Below are positions 1 through 6,714 of a DNA stretch of 7,897 nucleotides, piece after piece. The notes under the pieces were generated by a model. The model ran no database searches and had not been told where the DNA came from. It saw only the letters and a program-made list of their open reading frames with translations. The stretch spans positions 1-7,897 of the forward strand of contig JAEZHS010000527.1 in NCBI GenBank assembly GCA_023436825.1, written 5' to 3'. The DNA comes from Pseudomonadota bacterium (GTDB lineage: Bacteria > Pseudomonadota > Alphaproteobacteria > Reyranellales > Reyranellaceae). Both the position numbers and the translations under genes were made by a program. Position 1 is the stretch's first letter. Every line of letters starts with the position of its first letter.

Positions 1-1
1 C

Positions 2-931
2 CCCTGGATCGTCGACATCGGCGCCTCGCTGGTGTCGATGGCCTGCCTGATCGTCTTCCTCAAGATCTGGCAGCCCGAGACGATCTGGCTGTCGCCGGCG
101 CTGCGCAGCCGCGACGATTCGGCAAGCACCATGCCTGCGAGGCCGGCCGCCTCGACCGCGAAGGTCACGACCGGGGAAATGTGGAAGGGCCTCACGCCCT
201 GGATCATTGTTTGTGCTGTGCTCCTGGTGTGGGGCAGCGACTGGTTCAAAGTACCGATGAACAAGATCTTCACCTTCAACTACCCGGTCGAGGGCCTGCA
301 CAACATGATCAGCAAGATGCCGCCGGTCGTCGCCAAGCCGACGACCGAGAGCGCCGTGTTCGCCTTCACTTGGCTCACCTACACGGGCACCGGCATGCTG
401 ATCGCCGCCATCCTGTCGGCCATCGTGATGCGTTTTTCAGCCGGCCGCCTGCTCAAGGCCTACGGCGAGACCATCTGGGCGCTGCGCTACTCGCTGATGA
501 CCATCGCCGCCATGCTGGCAATCGGAACGCTCACCCGCTTCTCCGGCATCGACGCGACGCTGGGCCTCGCCTTCGCCCATGCGGGCTTCCTCTATCCCTT
601 CTTCGGCACCTTGCTGGGCTGGCTGGGTGTGGCGCTCACCGGGTCGGACACGGCTTCAAACGTGCTGTTCGGAGGCCTGCAGAAGATCACCGCCGAGCAG
701 CTGGGCCTCTCGCCCATCCTGATGGCCGCGGCGAATTCGTCAGGCGGCGTCATGGGCAAGATGATCGACGCGCAGTCGATCGTCGTGGCGTCCACCGCCA
801 CCAACTGGTTCGGCCATGAAGGTTCGATCCTGCGCTTCGTGTTCCTGCATTCGATCGTGCTGGCCTGCCTGGTCGGCGTGCTGGTGATGCTGCAGGCCTA
901 CGTCTTTACCGGGATGGTCATCCACCCATAG
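2..931 (+). CDS. lldP: L-lactate permease (LctP/LldP family), C-terminal part
   Basis: This gene is cut by the left window edge; 309 residues of the C-terminal part are present, against about 550 in full-length LldP. The family is a polytopic inner-membrane carrier importing L-lactate (also D-lactate and glycolate in E. coli) by proton symport. What shows it: a run of strongly hydrophobic helices, the segment TESAVFAFTWLTYTGTGML, the conserved GVALTGSDTASNVLFGGLQ loop, then AANSSGGVMGKMIDAQSIV, and a final helix ending LQAYVFTGMVIHP, all characteristic of LctP C-termini. The frame is open from position 2 with no start codon needed; an internal ATG at 32 is not the real start. The stop is TAG at 929-931. 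Nothing follows closely on the same strand, so it is probably the last gene of its transcript. The family is certain; substrate specificity is inferred from the family. Confidence 0.95.
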   Translation, partial: PWIVDIGASLVSMACLIVFLKIWQPETIWLSPALRSRDDSASTMPARPAASTAKVTTGEMWKGLTPWIIVCAVLLVWGSDWFKVPMNKIFTFNYPVEGLHNMISKMPPVVAKPTTESAVFAFTWLTYTGTGMLIAAILSAIVMRFSAGRLLKAYGETIWALRYSLMTIAAMLAIGTLTRFSGIDATLGLAFAHAGFLYPFFGTLLGWLGVALTGSDTASNVLFGGLQKITAEQLGLSPILMAAANSSGGVMGKMIDAQSIVVASTATNWFGHEGSILRFVFLHSIVLACLVGVLVMLQAYVFTGMVIHP

Positions 932-1478
932 GCAATCGAGCGGCCGCGATCGCGCAAGCGCCGGGTGCAACCGCCACGCCCAGCGATGTCGGTTGCTGGC
1001 CCAAAGCCGACGTCGCCTGGGCACGAAGGCGGTCCGCTCCCAGGCGGAAACGGGACGTAAACGCTGAATGCCTCTCAATTCCGACTCTGATCGGTTGCGG
1101 ACATTCGCCGCCGATTGCGCGCCAAAGGCTTAGCGGCACCCAACAGGACCCGCACCGCCGCTCCCCACAAGGTCAAACATTGTGTTGGTCCCGCTGTTGG
1201 TACGGCTGTTCTGGCGATTGCCGGAACTTCATGTTTTCCGGTAACAACTGGGCACCCGATCAGGTCCGTCTCGGGGCACCACTCCAAGCCCAAGCCATTG
1301 TCGCCGCTGGTCTTTTTCTGGTGGGACACGCTGATCCCACGGTTGATCCGAAGGCTAACGGGCCTTCCAGGCTCGGCTGCGCCAAAGCGGCAGACAGGAA
1401 CCTATTTGATCCCCAGACCGTTGCCTGTCTTTAAGAGGACAGAATGATCGCGTACTGGGGGCTTGGAGGAATAGAGAG
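932..1478. other. Gene-poor intergenic stretch with small hairpins
   Basis: No convincing gene is seen in these 547 bases. Open frames of up to about 110 codons exist on both strands, but they lack a ribosome site and recognisable protein sequence. Visible structure includes an imperfect 9-bp inverted repeat around 986-1013 (GTCGG at 988-992 against CCGAC at 1007-1011). There is a hairpin at 1218-1244 (CCGGAA at 1221-1226 against TTCCGG at 1236-1241, extendable with one G-U pair). Another hairpin has GTGGGA at 1321-1326 against TCCCAC at 1335-1340. A 7-bp arm pair AGACAGG (1392-1398) and CCTGTCT (1424-1430) encloses 25 bases just upstream of the lipoprotein gene. The promoter of the lipoprotein gene must lie in the last part, but no clear -35/-10 pair is identifiable. 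The stretch may hold decayed sequence. Confidence 0.5.
1265..1281 (+). other. tRNA 3'-end-like fragment (possible integration scar)
   Basis: The stretch GTCCGTCTCGGGGCACCA (about 1264-1281) reads like the 3' side of a tRNA T-stem, a seven-base acceptor strand (TCGGGGC), a discriminator base and CCA. A T-rich run (TCTTTTTCT, 1311-1319) lies 30 bases downstream, as after many tRNA genes. The rest of a tRNA is missing: the 5' T-stem strand does not pair (ACCCG where GACGG is expected) and no 5' acceptor strand GCCCCGA is visible upstream. It could therefore be a leftover of a tRNA-targeted integration, or chance. Confidence is low. Confidence 0.2.
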
Positions 1479-1862
1479 ATGTCGAGGTTCTTTCTCAGGC
1501 TGATGCTCGTTGCGGGTATCGGGATGATCGGGGCGGCGTGCCAAGACGACGGCTATGGCGCACCGCGCGGCTACTATCAGCCGGCACCGACAGGCTACGG
1601 CAACCCGTACTACAACAGCGGCTACTACAGTCCCGCACCTGCTCCACGGTATGGCTATTCGCAGCCCGCACCGTACTACAACTACGCCAATCAGCAGGGC
1701 AGTCACGGCTGGTACAACCAGACTGACGGCCGTCGCTATACCACGGTGACCGTGACGAACCGCGGCCAGAACGGGTATCGTGACGATGTCGTTCAGCAGC
1801 AGGTCGTCTGCGGAAGCCAGTACTACGACGGCTACCGTACCCGCACCGCACCTCGGTGCTGA
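1479..1862 (+). CDS. Tyrosine-rich probable lipoprotein
   Basis: A 127-residue protein with no family I can name. The N-terminus has a positively charged start (MSRFFLR), a hydrophobic stretch (residues 8-19) and a Cys at 21 in the context IGAAC. This fits a type II signal peptide, although Gly at -3 is not the most common residue there. After Cys21 the chain is low-complexity and rich in Tyr, Gly, Pro and Asn (repeated GYY, YGxP and PYYN units, residues 25-75). A more ordinary C-terminal part follows (TTVTVTNRGQNGYRDDVVQQ) with two further Cys (111 and 127, the last residue) that could form a disulfide. The start is supported by GGAGGA at 1465-1470, 8 bases before ATG. Probably an envelope-anchored protein; its function is unknown. 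It stands alone, with a terminator-like double hairpin downstream. Confidence 0.8.
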   Translation: MSRFFLRLMLVAGIGMIGAACQDDGYGAPRGYYQPAPTGYGNPYYNSGYYSPAPAPRYGYSQPAPYYNYANQQGSHGWYNQTDGRRYTTVTVTNRGQNGYRDDVVQQQVVCGSQYYDGYRTRTAPRC

Positions 1863-1874
1863 TCACACCCATCC

Positions 1875-1923
1875 GCGCGGTCATCTGAACCGCGCATTCG
1901 GCGAGCTCCATTCGAGCTCGCCG
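1875..1923. terminator. Two tandem perfect hairpins after the lipoprotein gene
   Basis: The first hairpin is GCGCGGT (1875-1881) with ACCGCGC (1889-1895), 7 bp and a 7-base loop. The second is CGGCGAGCTC (1899-1908) with GAGCTCGCCG (1914-1923), 10 bp and a 5-base loop. They start 12 bases after the lipoprotein stop and are well placed to end or protect its transcript. No U-tract follows either stem, so this is not a classical intrinsic terminator; an mRNA 3'-stabilising structure is an alternative. Confidence 0.5.
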
Positions 1924-2066
1924 TCTCGCAGAGGCGGAGACGCACAAGCGCAAGCCCTACAAGTGTGCGATCTGTGGCGCGGAACTGCAGGGCCGCTTCC
2001 CGAGTGCGACTCTTGACCTGGGTCTCAATGCAGGCAGGCTGGCGCGAAAGAGGAAACGTGCCGCCG

Positions 2067-3287
2067 ATGACCGCTGCGACCCGCGCGAACGCCTTGCCGA
2101 TCCTGATCGCTGCCTCGGTGATGATGAGCCTCGCGATGGGCATGCGTCAGTGCCTGGGCCTTTTCCTGCCACCGATGACGCAGGCGCTCGGCATGTCGGC
2201 ATCGGATTTCACCTTTGCGATCGCGGTGCAGAACATCGTCTGGGGTCTGGCACAGGCTCCGCTGGGGGCGGTGGGCGATCGCTGGGGATTGCGCCCGGTC
2301 ATGGTGTTGGGGGCGATCGCCTACGTCGCCGCGATGGCGATCATGGCGGCCACCACCGGCGTCTGGATGTTTGTGCTCGCGCAGACGTTCATCGGCGTCG
2401 GCATCGCCTGCACCGGATCGTCGCTGGCGATGACCGCGACCGCACGCGCCGCCTCTCCCGAGCGACGCAGCCTGATCCTGGGGATTGTCGGCGCCTTCTC
2501 CTCGGTTGGCACGCTCGTGATCGCGCCCATCCTTCAGGCGATGCTGGGGACGTGGGACTGGCGCTGGGGAGGCGTGCTGTTCGTGGTGCTGGCGGTGGCC
2601 ATGGTGCCGGCGGCGATGGTCACAGGCCGGGTCGATCGCATGTCGCGGTCGTCCGCGCAGCGTGCGTCCGTCACCGGGGCGATCGGAGAGGCACTGCGCA
2701 ACCGGCGCTTCGTGGTCCTGTGCTGCACGCATTTCGTCTGCGGGCTGCAGCTCATCTTCATAAACACGCACCTGCCGAACTATCTTGCGCTGTGCGGCCA
2801 GGACCCGATGCTGAGTGCCACGGCGCTGGCAATCATCGGCGGCATCAACATCATCGGCTGCCTGATGGCCGGCTACCTCGGGCAGCGGCACGCCAAGAAC
2901 GTCCTGCTGGGCCTGACCTATCTGGGCCGGTCTGTCGTGCTGATGGTTTATTTCCTGCTGCCGCCGACGCCCGTCACGACAATCGTCTTCGCTGCCGCGA
3001 TGGGAATGCTGTGGCTGGGCGTCATTCCGCTGGTATCGGGTTATGTCGCCGACCTGTTCGGCACGACCAACATGGCCACGCTGCTGGGCGTTTCGTTCGT
3101 CATCCACCAGATGGGCTCGGTGATCGGCGCCTGGGGCGGCGGCATGATCTTCGACATGTTCGGCAACTACGACCTGGCTTGGCGGATCGGCGTGTCAATC
3201 GGCATCGTCGCCGGCGTCGTTCAGATTCTGTTCGGCGGTCCCTCCCACACGCCGTCGGGCGCGCGGCCGGCACCCGCAGCGGGCTGA
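2067..3287 (+). CDS. MFS transporter, monocarboxylate-carrier-like
   Basis: A 406-residue, 12-helix major facilitator superfamily permease of the inner membrane. MFS motif A is clear in the loop between helices 2 and 3 (GAVGDRWGLRPVMVLG, residues 67-82). A second-half counterpart (GYLGQRHAKNVLLG, about 269-282) follows helix 8. Helix 5 carries a glycine-rich stretch (GIVGAFSSVGTLVIAP, about 139-154). The basic central loop is at about 187-215, and the short C-terminal tail is Pro/Ala-rich. The overall pattern (GLFLPPMTQALGMSASDFTFAI near the N-terminus) resembles MFS members described as monocarboxylate or oxalate/formate-type carriers, but the substrate cannot be read from sequence. Start choice: ATG at 2067 begins a typical short N-terminal tail; an in-frame GTG at 2058 is possible. 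The purine-rich AAAGAGGA (2047-2054) sits 12 bases from the ATG and 3 from the GTG, ideal for neither. It converges on the reverse gene ending at 3387. Confidence 0.88.
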   Translation: MTAATRANALPILIAASVMMSLAMGMRQCLGLFLPPMTQALGMSASDFTFAIAVQNIVWGLAQAPLGAVGDRWGLRPVMVLGAIAYVAAMAIMAATTGVWMFVLAQTFIGVGIACTGSSLAMTATARAASPERRSLILGIVGAFSSVGTLVIAPILQAMLGTWDWRWGGVLFVVLAVAMVPAAMVTGRVDRMSRSSAQRASVTGAIGEALRNRRFVVLCCTHFVCGLQLIFINTHLPNYLALCGQDPMLSATALAIIGGINIIGCLMAGYLGQRHAKNVLLGLTYLGRSVVLMVYFLLPPTPVTTIVFAAAMGMLWLGVIPLVSGYVADLFGTTNMATLLGVSFVIHQMGSVIGAWGGGMIFDMFGNYDLAWRIGVSIGIVAGVVQILFGGPSHTPSGARPAPAAG

Positions 3288-3310
3288 GCGCGTGATCGCT
3301 AGGGCATGAT

Positions 3311-3382
3311 GGGTGAGACCACGATCACCCGCGCGCGAATGGGATGAGATGGAACCGCATGCGGTTCCATCTCATCCCATTC
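3311..3382. repeat. Perfect 46-bp palindrome plus small hairpin between convergent genes
   Basis: Positions 3337-3382 form a perfect palindrome with 23-base arms and no spacer, centred in GCATGC (3357-3362). The left arm begins GAATGGGATGAG and the right arm ends CTCATCCCATTC. Just before it lies GGGTGA (3311-3316) with TCACCC (3325-3330), a 6-bp stem with an 8-base loop. The element lies between the stops of the MFS gene (3287) and the reverse gene (3387) and could act as a bidirectional terminator. Its length and perfection exceed what termination needs and suggest a dispersed palindromic repeat of the genome. Confidence 0.85.
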
Positions 3383-3386
3383 CGCT

Positions 3387-3848
3387 CTATCGATTTTTGA
3401 GAACCTGCCACTTGAGCGGAACGCGCAATTCGGCCGGGCAGTCTCCAGCCTCCGCCAGTTTTGGATAATCTGCGGCGCGAACAATGCTGTACTTCAAGTT
3501 CAAGACGACGATGACGTACTGAAGGTGGTGAACAGGCCCGGCTATGCGGCCCTGGACCACCGGGTCCACGCGACCGTCGGCAACCATCTTGTTCCCGATG
3601 TCGGCTTCCGCGTCGATGTAGGCACTGAGCAGGCCCTGCCAATTTCTGTCCCAGACCCCTCCGAGGGGATAGTTGAGCAGGTTCCATTTGAAGATTTGCG
3701 GGAAGCCGAGTGTGGTCGCGCTCTTCAAGAGATACTGAACCAGCATCACGTCGTCTTTGCGATTCGGCGCATTCGTCCCGACAGCAGCGTCCAGGTTGTA
3801 GAACAGGTGGTACAGCAGGCGACCATGCAGCAGGTCTACTTTCGCCAT
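3387..3848 (-). CDS. Hypothetical protein with peptidoglycan-binding-like N-terminus
   Basis: A 153-residue soluble protein with no signal peptide and no membrane helix; I cannot name a family with certainty. The N-terminal segment (residues 26-42, NAPNRKDDVMLVQYLLK) has the 'DV..LQ..L' pattern of helical peptidoglycan-binding-like folds. A later segment has GVWDRNWQGLLSAYIDAE (64-81) and DGRVDPVVQGR (91-101), also recalling the 'DG..GP.T' layout of that fold, but this is only a resemblance. The C-terminal part has a hydrophobic strand (YVIVVLNLKYSIV, 111-123). ATG at 3848 is preferred over the upstream in-frame GTG at 3860 because GTGAGG lies 6 bases before it. It points away from the zinc-ribbon gene at 4077 and converges with the MFS gene. 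It could belong to a secreted-effector or cell-wall-related locus, but nothing nearby supports that. Confidence 0.75.
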   Translation of the reverse strand: MAKVDLLHGRLLYHLFYNLDAAVGTNAPNRKDDVMLVQYLLKSATTLGFPQIFKWNLLNYPLGGVWDRNWQGLLSAYIDAEADIGNKMVADGRVDPVVQGRIAGPVHHLQYVIVVLNLKYSIVRAADYPKLAEAGDCPAELRVPLKWQVLKNR

Positions 3849-4076
3849 ATCGGGCCTCACTTTGGCTGCCAGCGGATGCGGTCAACGGCCTGTGCGGCAA
3901 TGCGATACTTGGTCCCTGCTTACAGCATCTGATCGCCTGTCGAGTGTGCGCAATGTCACTCTCTCCGCGACAGTGTTGTGCTATCGACGGCGACGCATCC
4001 GAGGACCTTCACCAGCTTGGACGAGGCCTTGATCACCGAAGTGATCCAGGTCGCTGCGATAGCCGAGGGGGCGATC
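3849..4076. promoter_or_regulatory. Divergent intergenic region with two inverted repeats
   Basis: This gap separates two divergent genes, so it must hold both promoters. The first inverted repeat is interrupted: CTGTC and GAGTG (3937-3946) pair with CACTC (3957-3961) and GACAG (3969-3973). The second is compact: GATCAC (4031-4036) and GTGATC (4041-4046) around CGAA, 30 bases before the zinc-ribbon start. Either could be an operator or a structure in the leader RNA. No clear -35/-10 pair is recognisable. The frame of the zinc-ribbon gene is open back to about 3978, but that extension has no ribosome site. Confidence 0.35.
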
Positions 4077-4316
4077 ATGTCGCTGTTTAAGCGAAGCAAC
4101 GATATCGAGGTCAGCATCAGTCCGGAGTTCGATCGGGAGTACGAGCCTGGGCAGACACCCGTGCATTCCGGCATCTATCGATGCCGAGGATGTGGCTGTG
4201 AGATTGTTGCGCAGGGCTCGAAGCCGTTCCTGGTGGATGACCACCCCAAGCACTTGTCGACCCAAGGGCCAGTTCGATGGCGACTGGCAGTCGCCGCTCA
4301 GCAAGCACCGCACTGA
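4077..4316 (+). CDS. Small zinc-ribbon protein
   Basis: A 79-residue cytosolic protein. The core SGIYRCRGCGCEI (residues 31-43) carries Cys36 and Cys39 (CxxC, plus an extra Cys41). It is followed by DDHPKH with His56 and His60, then a short closing segment QGPVRWRL. This CxxC...HxxxH arrangement with 'GIYRC..CG.EI' and a final '..G.I.W.L' matches a widespread family of short, uncharacterised proteobacterial proteins; zinc binding is inferred from the ligand spacing. The start is chosen at 4077 because GAGGGG (4065-4070) lies 6 bases upstream and because the family is short with a poorly conserved N-terminus. It is transcribed divergently from the gene at 3848. A hairpin follows its stop, so it is probably monocistronic. 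Its biochemical role is unknown. Confidence 0.8.
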   Translation: MSLFKRSNDIEVSISPEFDREYEPGQTPVHSGIYRCRGCGCEIVAQGSKPFLVDDHPKHLSTQGPVRWRLAVAAQQAPH

Positions 4317-4345
4317 GCGTCGCGCCAAACGCGCCGCATCGACGA

Positions 4346-4370
4346 GGGAAGGCTCGGGTGGTCCTTTCCC
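4346..4370 (+). terminator. Terminator-like hairpin after the zinc-ribbon gene
   Basis: GGGAAGG (4346-4352) pairs with CCTTTCCC (4363-4370) across a 10-base loop, with one bulged base. It begins 30 bases after the stop at 4316. No run of T follows, so Rho-independent function is uncertain. Confidence 0.35.
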
Positions 4371-4374
4371 ACGA

Positions 4375-4425
4375 TCACCCGTCCGGAAAGTGCTGATGAT
4401 TCTCGTGCCGGTCGAGGAAATGCTT
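4375..4425 (-). pseudogene. Truncated duplicate of the C-terminal tail of the gene at 6715-6936
   Basis: On the reverse strand this stretch reads KHFLDRHENHQHFPDG and then a stop (TGA at 4377-4375). The intact small gene at 6715-6936 ends KHFPDQVHENHQHFPDR. The DNA is identical over 20 bases (4388-4407 against 6728-6747), with close similarity on both sides and one whole codon missing, so the frame is kept. Upstream codons do not resemble the intact protein and run into a stop within about 10 codons. This is therefore a fragment of a paralogue rather than a gene. Its 5' side abuts the integrase remnant. Confidence 0.7.
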
Positions 4426-4565
4426 CCGGCGACGGCCTGTATCTGCTCACAAAGACCAACGGCTCGAGGCTCCGGCGCCGCCGCCGACGCGCGGAAGAAA
4501 TCCCATGATGCCCGGAAGCTCTCAACCCAGGGCGTGACCCGCGTGAGGAGAAGAAGACCGCAATA
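4425..4565 (+). pseudogene. Remnant of a phage-type tyrosine integrase (arm-binding, DUF4102-like) N-terminus
   Basis: Three short reading-frame pieces in order match the N-terminal arm-binding domain typical of prophage and island integrases. Piece 1, frame of 4431 (4428-4502): GDGLYLLTKTNGSRLRRRR, against the family pattern 'DGLYLLVKPNGSRLWR..YR'. Piece 2, from 4507: DARKLSTQGV, against 'DARKLLAQGVDP'. Piece 3, from 4536: DPREEKKTA, against 'DP.EEKKAA'. Between pieces 1 and 2 the usual 'LSLG.YPEVSLK.AR' segment is deleted, and a one-base loss separates pieces 2 and 3. The Arg run in piece 1 suggests loss of the aromatic residues. No core-binding or catalytic domain (R..HxxR..Y) follows; the sequence passes within about 80 bases into the truncated molybdoenzyme. 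The identification rests on recalled family patterns, not on a search. Confidence 0.65.
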
Positions 4566-4633
4566 CGTTCCTCATCCTCGCCTAAGAATGCTTCGACCGG
4601 ATCGAAAAGGAAGGACGGGCTGACGAGACGGAC

Positions 4634-6666
4634 GCGGAGGCGACCAAGAAGCGCGTCACCCCCGAGTTCTTCGCCGCACACACGGTCACGGAGCTGTTGC
4701 AGCAGAGCGACTACGAACTGGAGAACCACGGCCGCATCACCCACCCGATGGCCTATGACCCGGCGAGCGACACCTACCGCGTCATCGGCTGGAACGACGC
4801 CTTCGCGCGGATCGGCACCGTGCTGCGCGGCCTGCCCGATCCGAACATGGCTGAGTTTTACACCTCCGGCCGCGCCTCGAACGAGGCGGCGTTCCTGTTC
4901 AACAACTTCGCCCGCGAATACGGCACCAACAATTTCCCCGACTGTTCCAACATGTGCCACGAGGCGACCAGCGTCGGCCTGCCGCAAGCGATCGGCATCG
5001 GGATGGGCACCGTTTCGCTGGAGGACTTCGATCATTGCGACCTGATCATCGCAATGGGCCACAATCCCGGCACCAACCATCCGCGCATGATGGACACGCT
5101 GCATGAATGCGCCCGCCGTGGGTGCCGATCGTTGTCTTCAACCCGCTGAAGGAGCGGGCGCTGGAACGCTTCGCCGACCCGCAGAACCCGGTGGAGATGA
5201 TGAGCTTCAGCGCCACCCCGATCGCCTCGACCTACCACCAGGTCAAGGTCGGCGGTGACGCTGCGGCGCTGAAGGGCATCATGAAGGCCGTCATCGCCCG
5301 TGCCGATGCCGGCGAGGCTGTGCTGGACCGCGACTTCATCGCCGCCCACACCAACGGGTTCGAGGCTTTCGCCGAGGATCTGCGCCGGACCCCGTGGGAG
5401 GCGATCGAGACCGCCTGCGGTCTGACCCGCAGCGCGCTCGACCGGGTGGCCGACGCCTATGTCCATTCCAACGCCGCCATAGTCACCTACGGCATGGGCA
5501 TCACCCAGCACGAGAAGGGAACGCAAAACGTGCAGCAGATCGCATCCCTGCTGCTGCTGCGTGGCAATTTCGGCAAATCCGGCGCGGGCATCTGTCCCCT
5601 GCGCGGCCATTCCAACGTACAGGGCAACCGCACCGTCGGCATCACCGAGAAGCCCGACCCGATGGTGTTCGCCAACGTGGAGAAGGCGTTCGGATTCCGC
5701 CCGCCGCCGCATCACGGCCACGACGCGGTCAACGCGATGAAGTCGATGGTCGACGGTCAGGCCCGCGTCCTGGTCTGCCTGGGCGGCAATTTCTCGATCG
5801 CGCTACCCGACACCGACCTGAGCCATCGGGGCATGCGCAACCTCGATCTGGCGGTGCATCTGAACACCAAGCTGAACCGCTCGCATCTGCTGATCGGCAA
5901 GGAGTCGATCATCCTGCCTGTGCTCGGCCGCACGGAGCGAGACGTGCAGGCAACCGGCGCGCAGTCCGTGACGGTCGAAGACTCGATGTCGATGGTGCAC
6001 GCCTCCCGCGGCAAGCTGGAGCCGGCTTCGGAACACTTGCGTTCCGAGCCCGCGATCATCGCCGGCATCGCCATCGCGACCCTGCCGGACAGCAAGGTCG
6101 ACTGGCGGGGACTGCTCGCCGACTACGACCGGATCCGCGACAAGATCGAGGCCGTCTATCCCGATTTCCGCGACTACAACGCGCGCATCCGCCATCCCGG
6201 CGGCTTCCGCCTGCCGCTCGGCCCGACCGAGCGGGTCTGGCGAACCAAGTCCGGCAAGGCCGAGTTCATCCCCTTCACCGGGCTGGAGGAGGACCCGACC
6301 CTGACCGGGACGGATGTGCTGAAGCTGACCACGCTGCGCAGCCACGACCAGTACAACACGACCGTCTACGGCCTCGCTGACCGTTATCGCGGCGTGTTCG
6401 GGCGGCGGGACGTGCTGTTCATCAGCGAGCAGGACCTGGCGGCGCAGAATCTCGAACATGGCGACCTGCTGGAGGTCGTCTCCGCCATTCCTGGCCACGC
6501 GGACAAGCGCATCCGCCTGACCGCGATCGCACATGACATCGCTCCCGGCTCGGTCGGTGCCTACTACCCGGAGGCGAATAACCTTTGTCCGCTGACCTAC
6601 CGCGACCCGCAGAGCGGCACGCCCTCTTATAAATCCTTGCCCGTCCGTCTGCAGAAGGTTGCGTAG
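4634..6666 (+). pseudogene. YdeP/FdhF-family molybdopterin oxidoreductase, N-truncated and frameshifted
   Basis: This is a decayed gene of the formate-dehydrogenase-alpha-like family (E. coli YdeP, about 760 residues; bis-MGD molybdenum cofactor, linked in E. coli to acid resistance). Recognisable homology starts near EATKKRVTPEFFAAHTV (about 4637) and runs to the natural C-terminus PSYKSLPVRLQKVA. Conserved blocks include EFYTSGRASNEAAFL, NNFPDCSNMCHEATSVGL (Cys codon at 4955, where related enzymes carry Cys/Sec), GHNPGTNHPRM, GMGITQHEKGTQNVQQ, GAGICPLRGHSNVQGNRTVG, KLNRSHLL, TVEDSMSMVHASRG and LRSHDQYNTTVYGLADRYRG. Two lesions are seen. Roughly the first 85 residues, including the CPGCAWPD motif, are absent, replaced by unrelated sequence after a stop at 4583-4585. 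The frame also shifts at 5120-5122, so the parts read as 4697-5149 (TTG start possible) and 5107-6666. About 677 residues remain if the frame is restored. It is probably non-functional, unless the frameshift is a sequencing error. Confidence 0.88.
5120..5122 (+). other. One-base frameshift in the molybdoenzyme gene
   Basis: Homology to YdeP-like proteins reads HECARRG in the frame of 4634 up to the GGG at 5120-5122. It then continues as VPIVVFNPLKERALERF in the next frame from GTG at 5122. Adding a single G to this run would join both parts without gap (RRG-VPIVVFNP). A one-base loss in a short homopolymer is the simplest cause; an assembly error is the main alternative. Confidence 0.85.
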
Positions 6667-6714
6667 GCGGGCAGCTTGACCGCCGCGGGATTCCCGTCGG
6701 GCGAGCGCAGGTCT

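Noticed and set aside
1075..1447. Overlapping open frames on both strands of the gap before the lipoprotein gene
   Set aside because: No ribosome sites, no recognisable protein sequence, and the composition differs from the real genes.
1937..2030. Possible zinc-ribbon fragment (KPYKCAICGAELQGRF) in the gap before the MFS gene
   Set aside because: The frame has no start codon, is closed by TGA upstream at about 1886, and has a single CxxC only. It could be a remnant but is equally likely chance.
2025..3107. Long reverse-strand open frame (360 codons) opposite the MFS gene, and a 381-codon forward frame at 2150-3295
   Set aside because: Both are very rich in Arg/His/Gln/Asp or Arg/Gly/His, lack any domain pattern, and shadow the MFS gene, whose hydrophobic helices and motif A are unmistakable.
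3319..4381. 13-bp exact repeat CCACGATCACCCG at 3319-3331 and 4369-4381
   Set aside because: A match of this length between two places in an 8-kb GC-rich window is near chance expectation; the flanks do not match.
5394..6534. Open frames on both strands inside the molybdoenzyme (e.g. 5394-6380 forward, 5803-6534 reverse)
   Set aside because: They are antisense or out-of-frame shadows in GC-rich DNA; only the YdeP-like frame shows conserved motifs.
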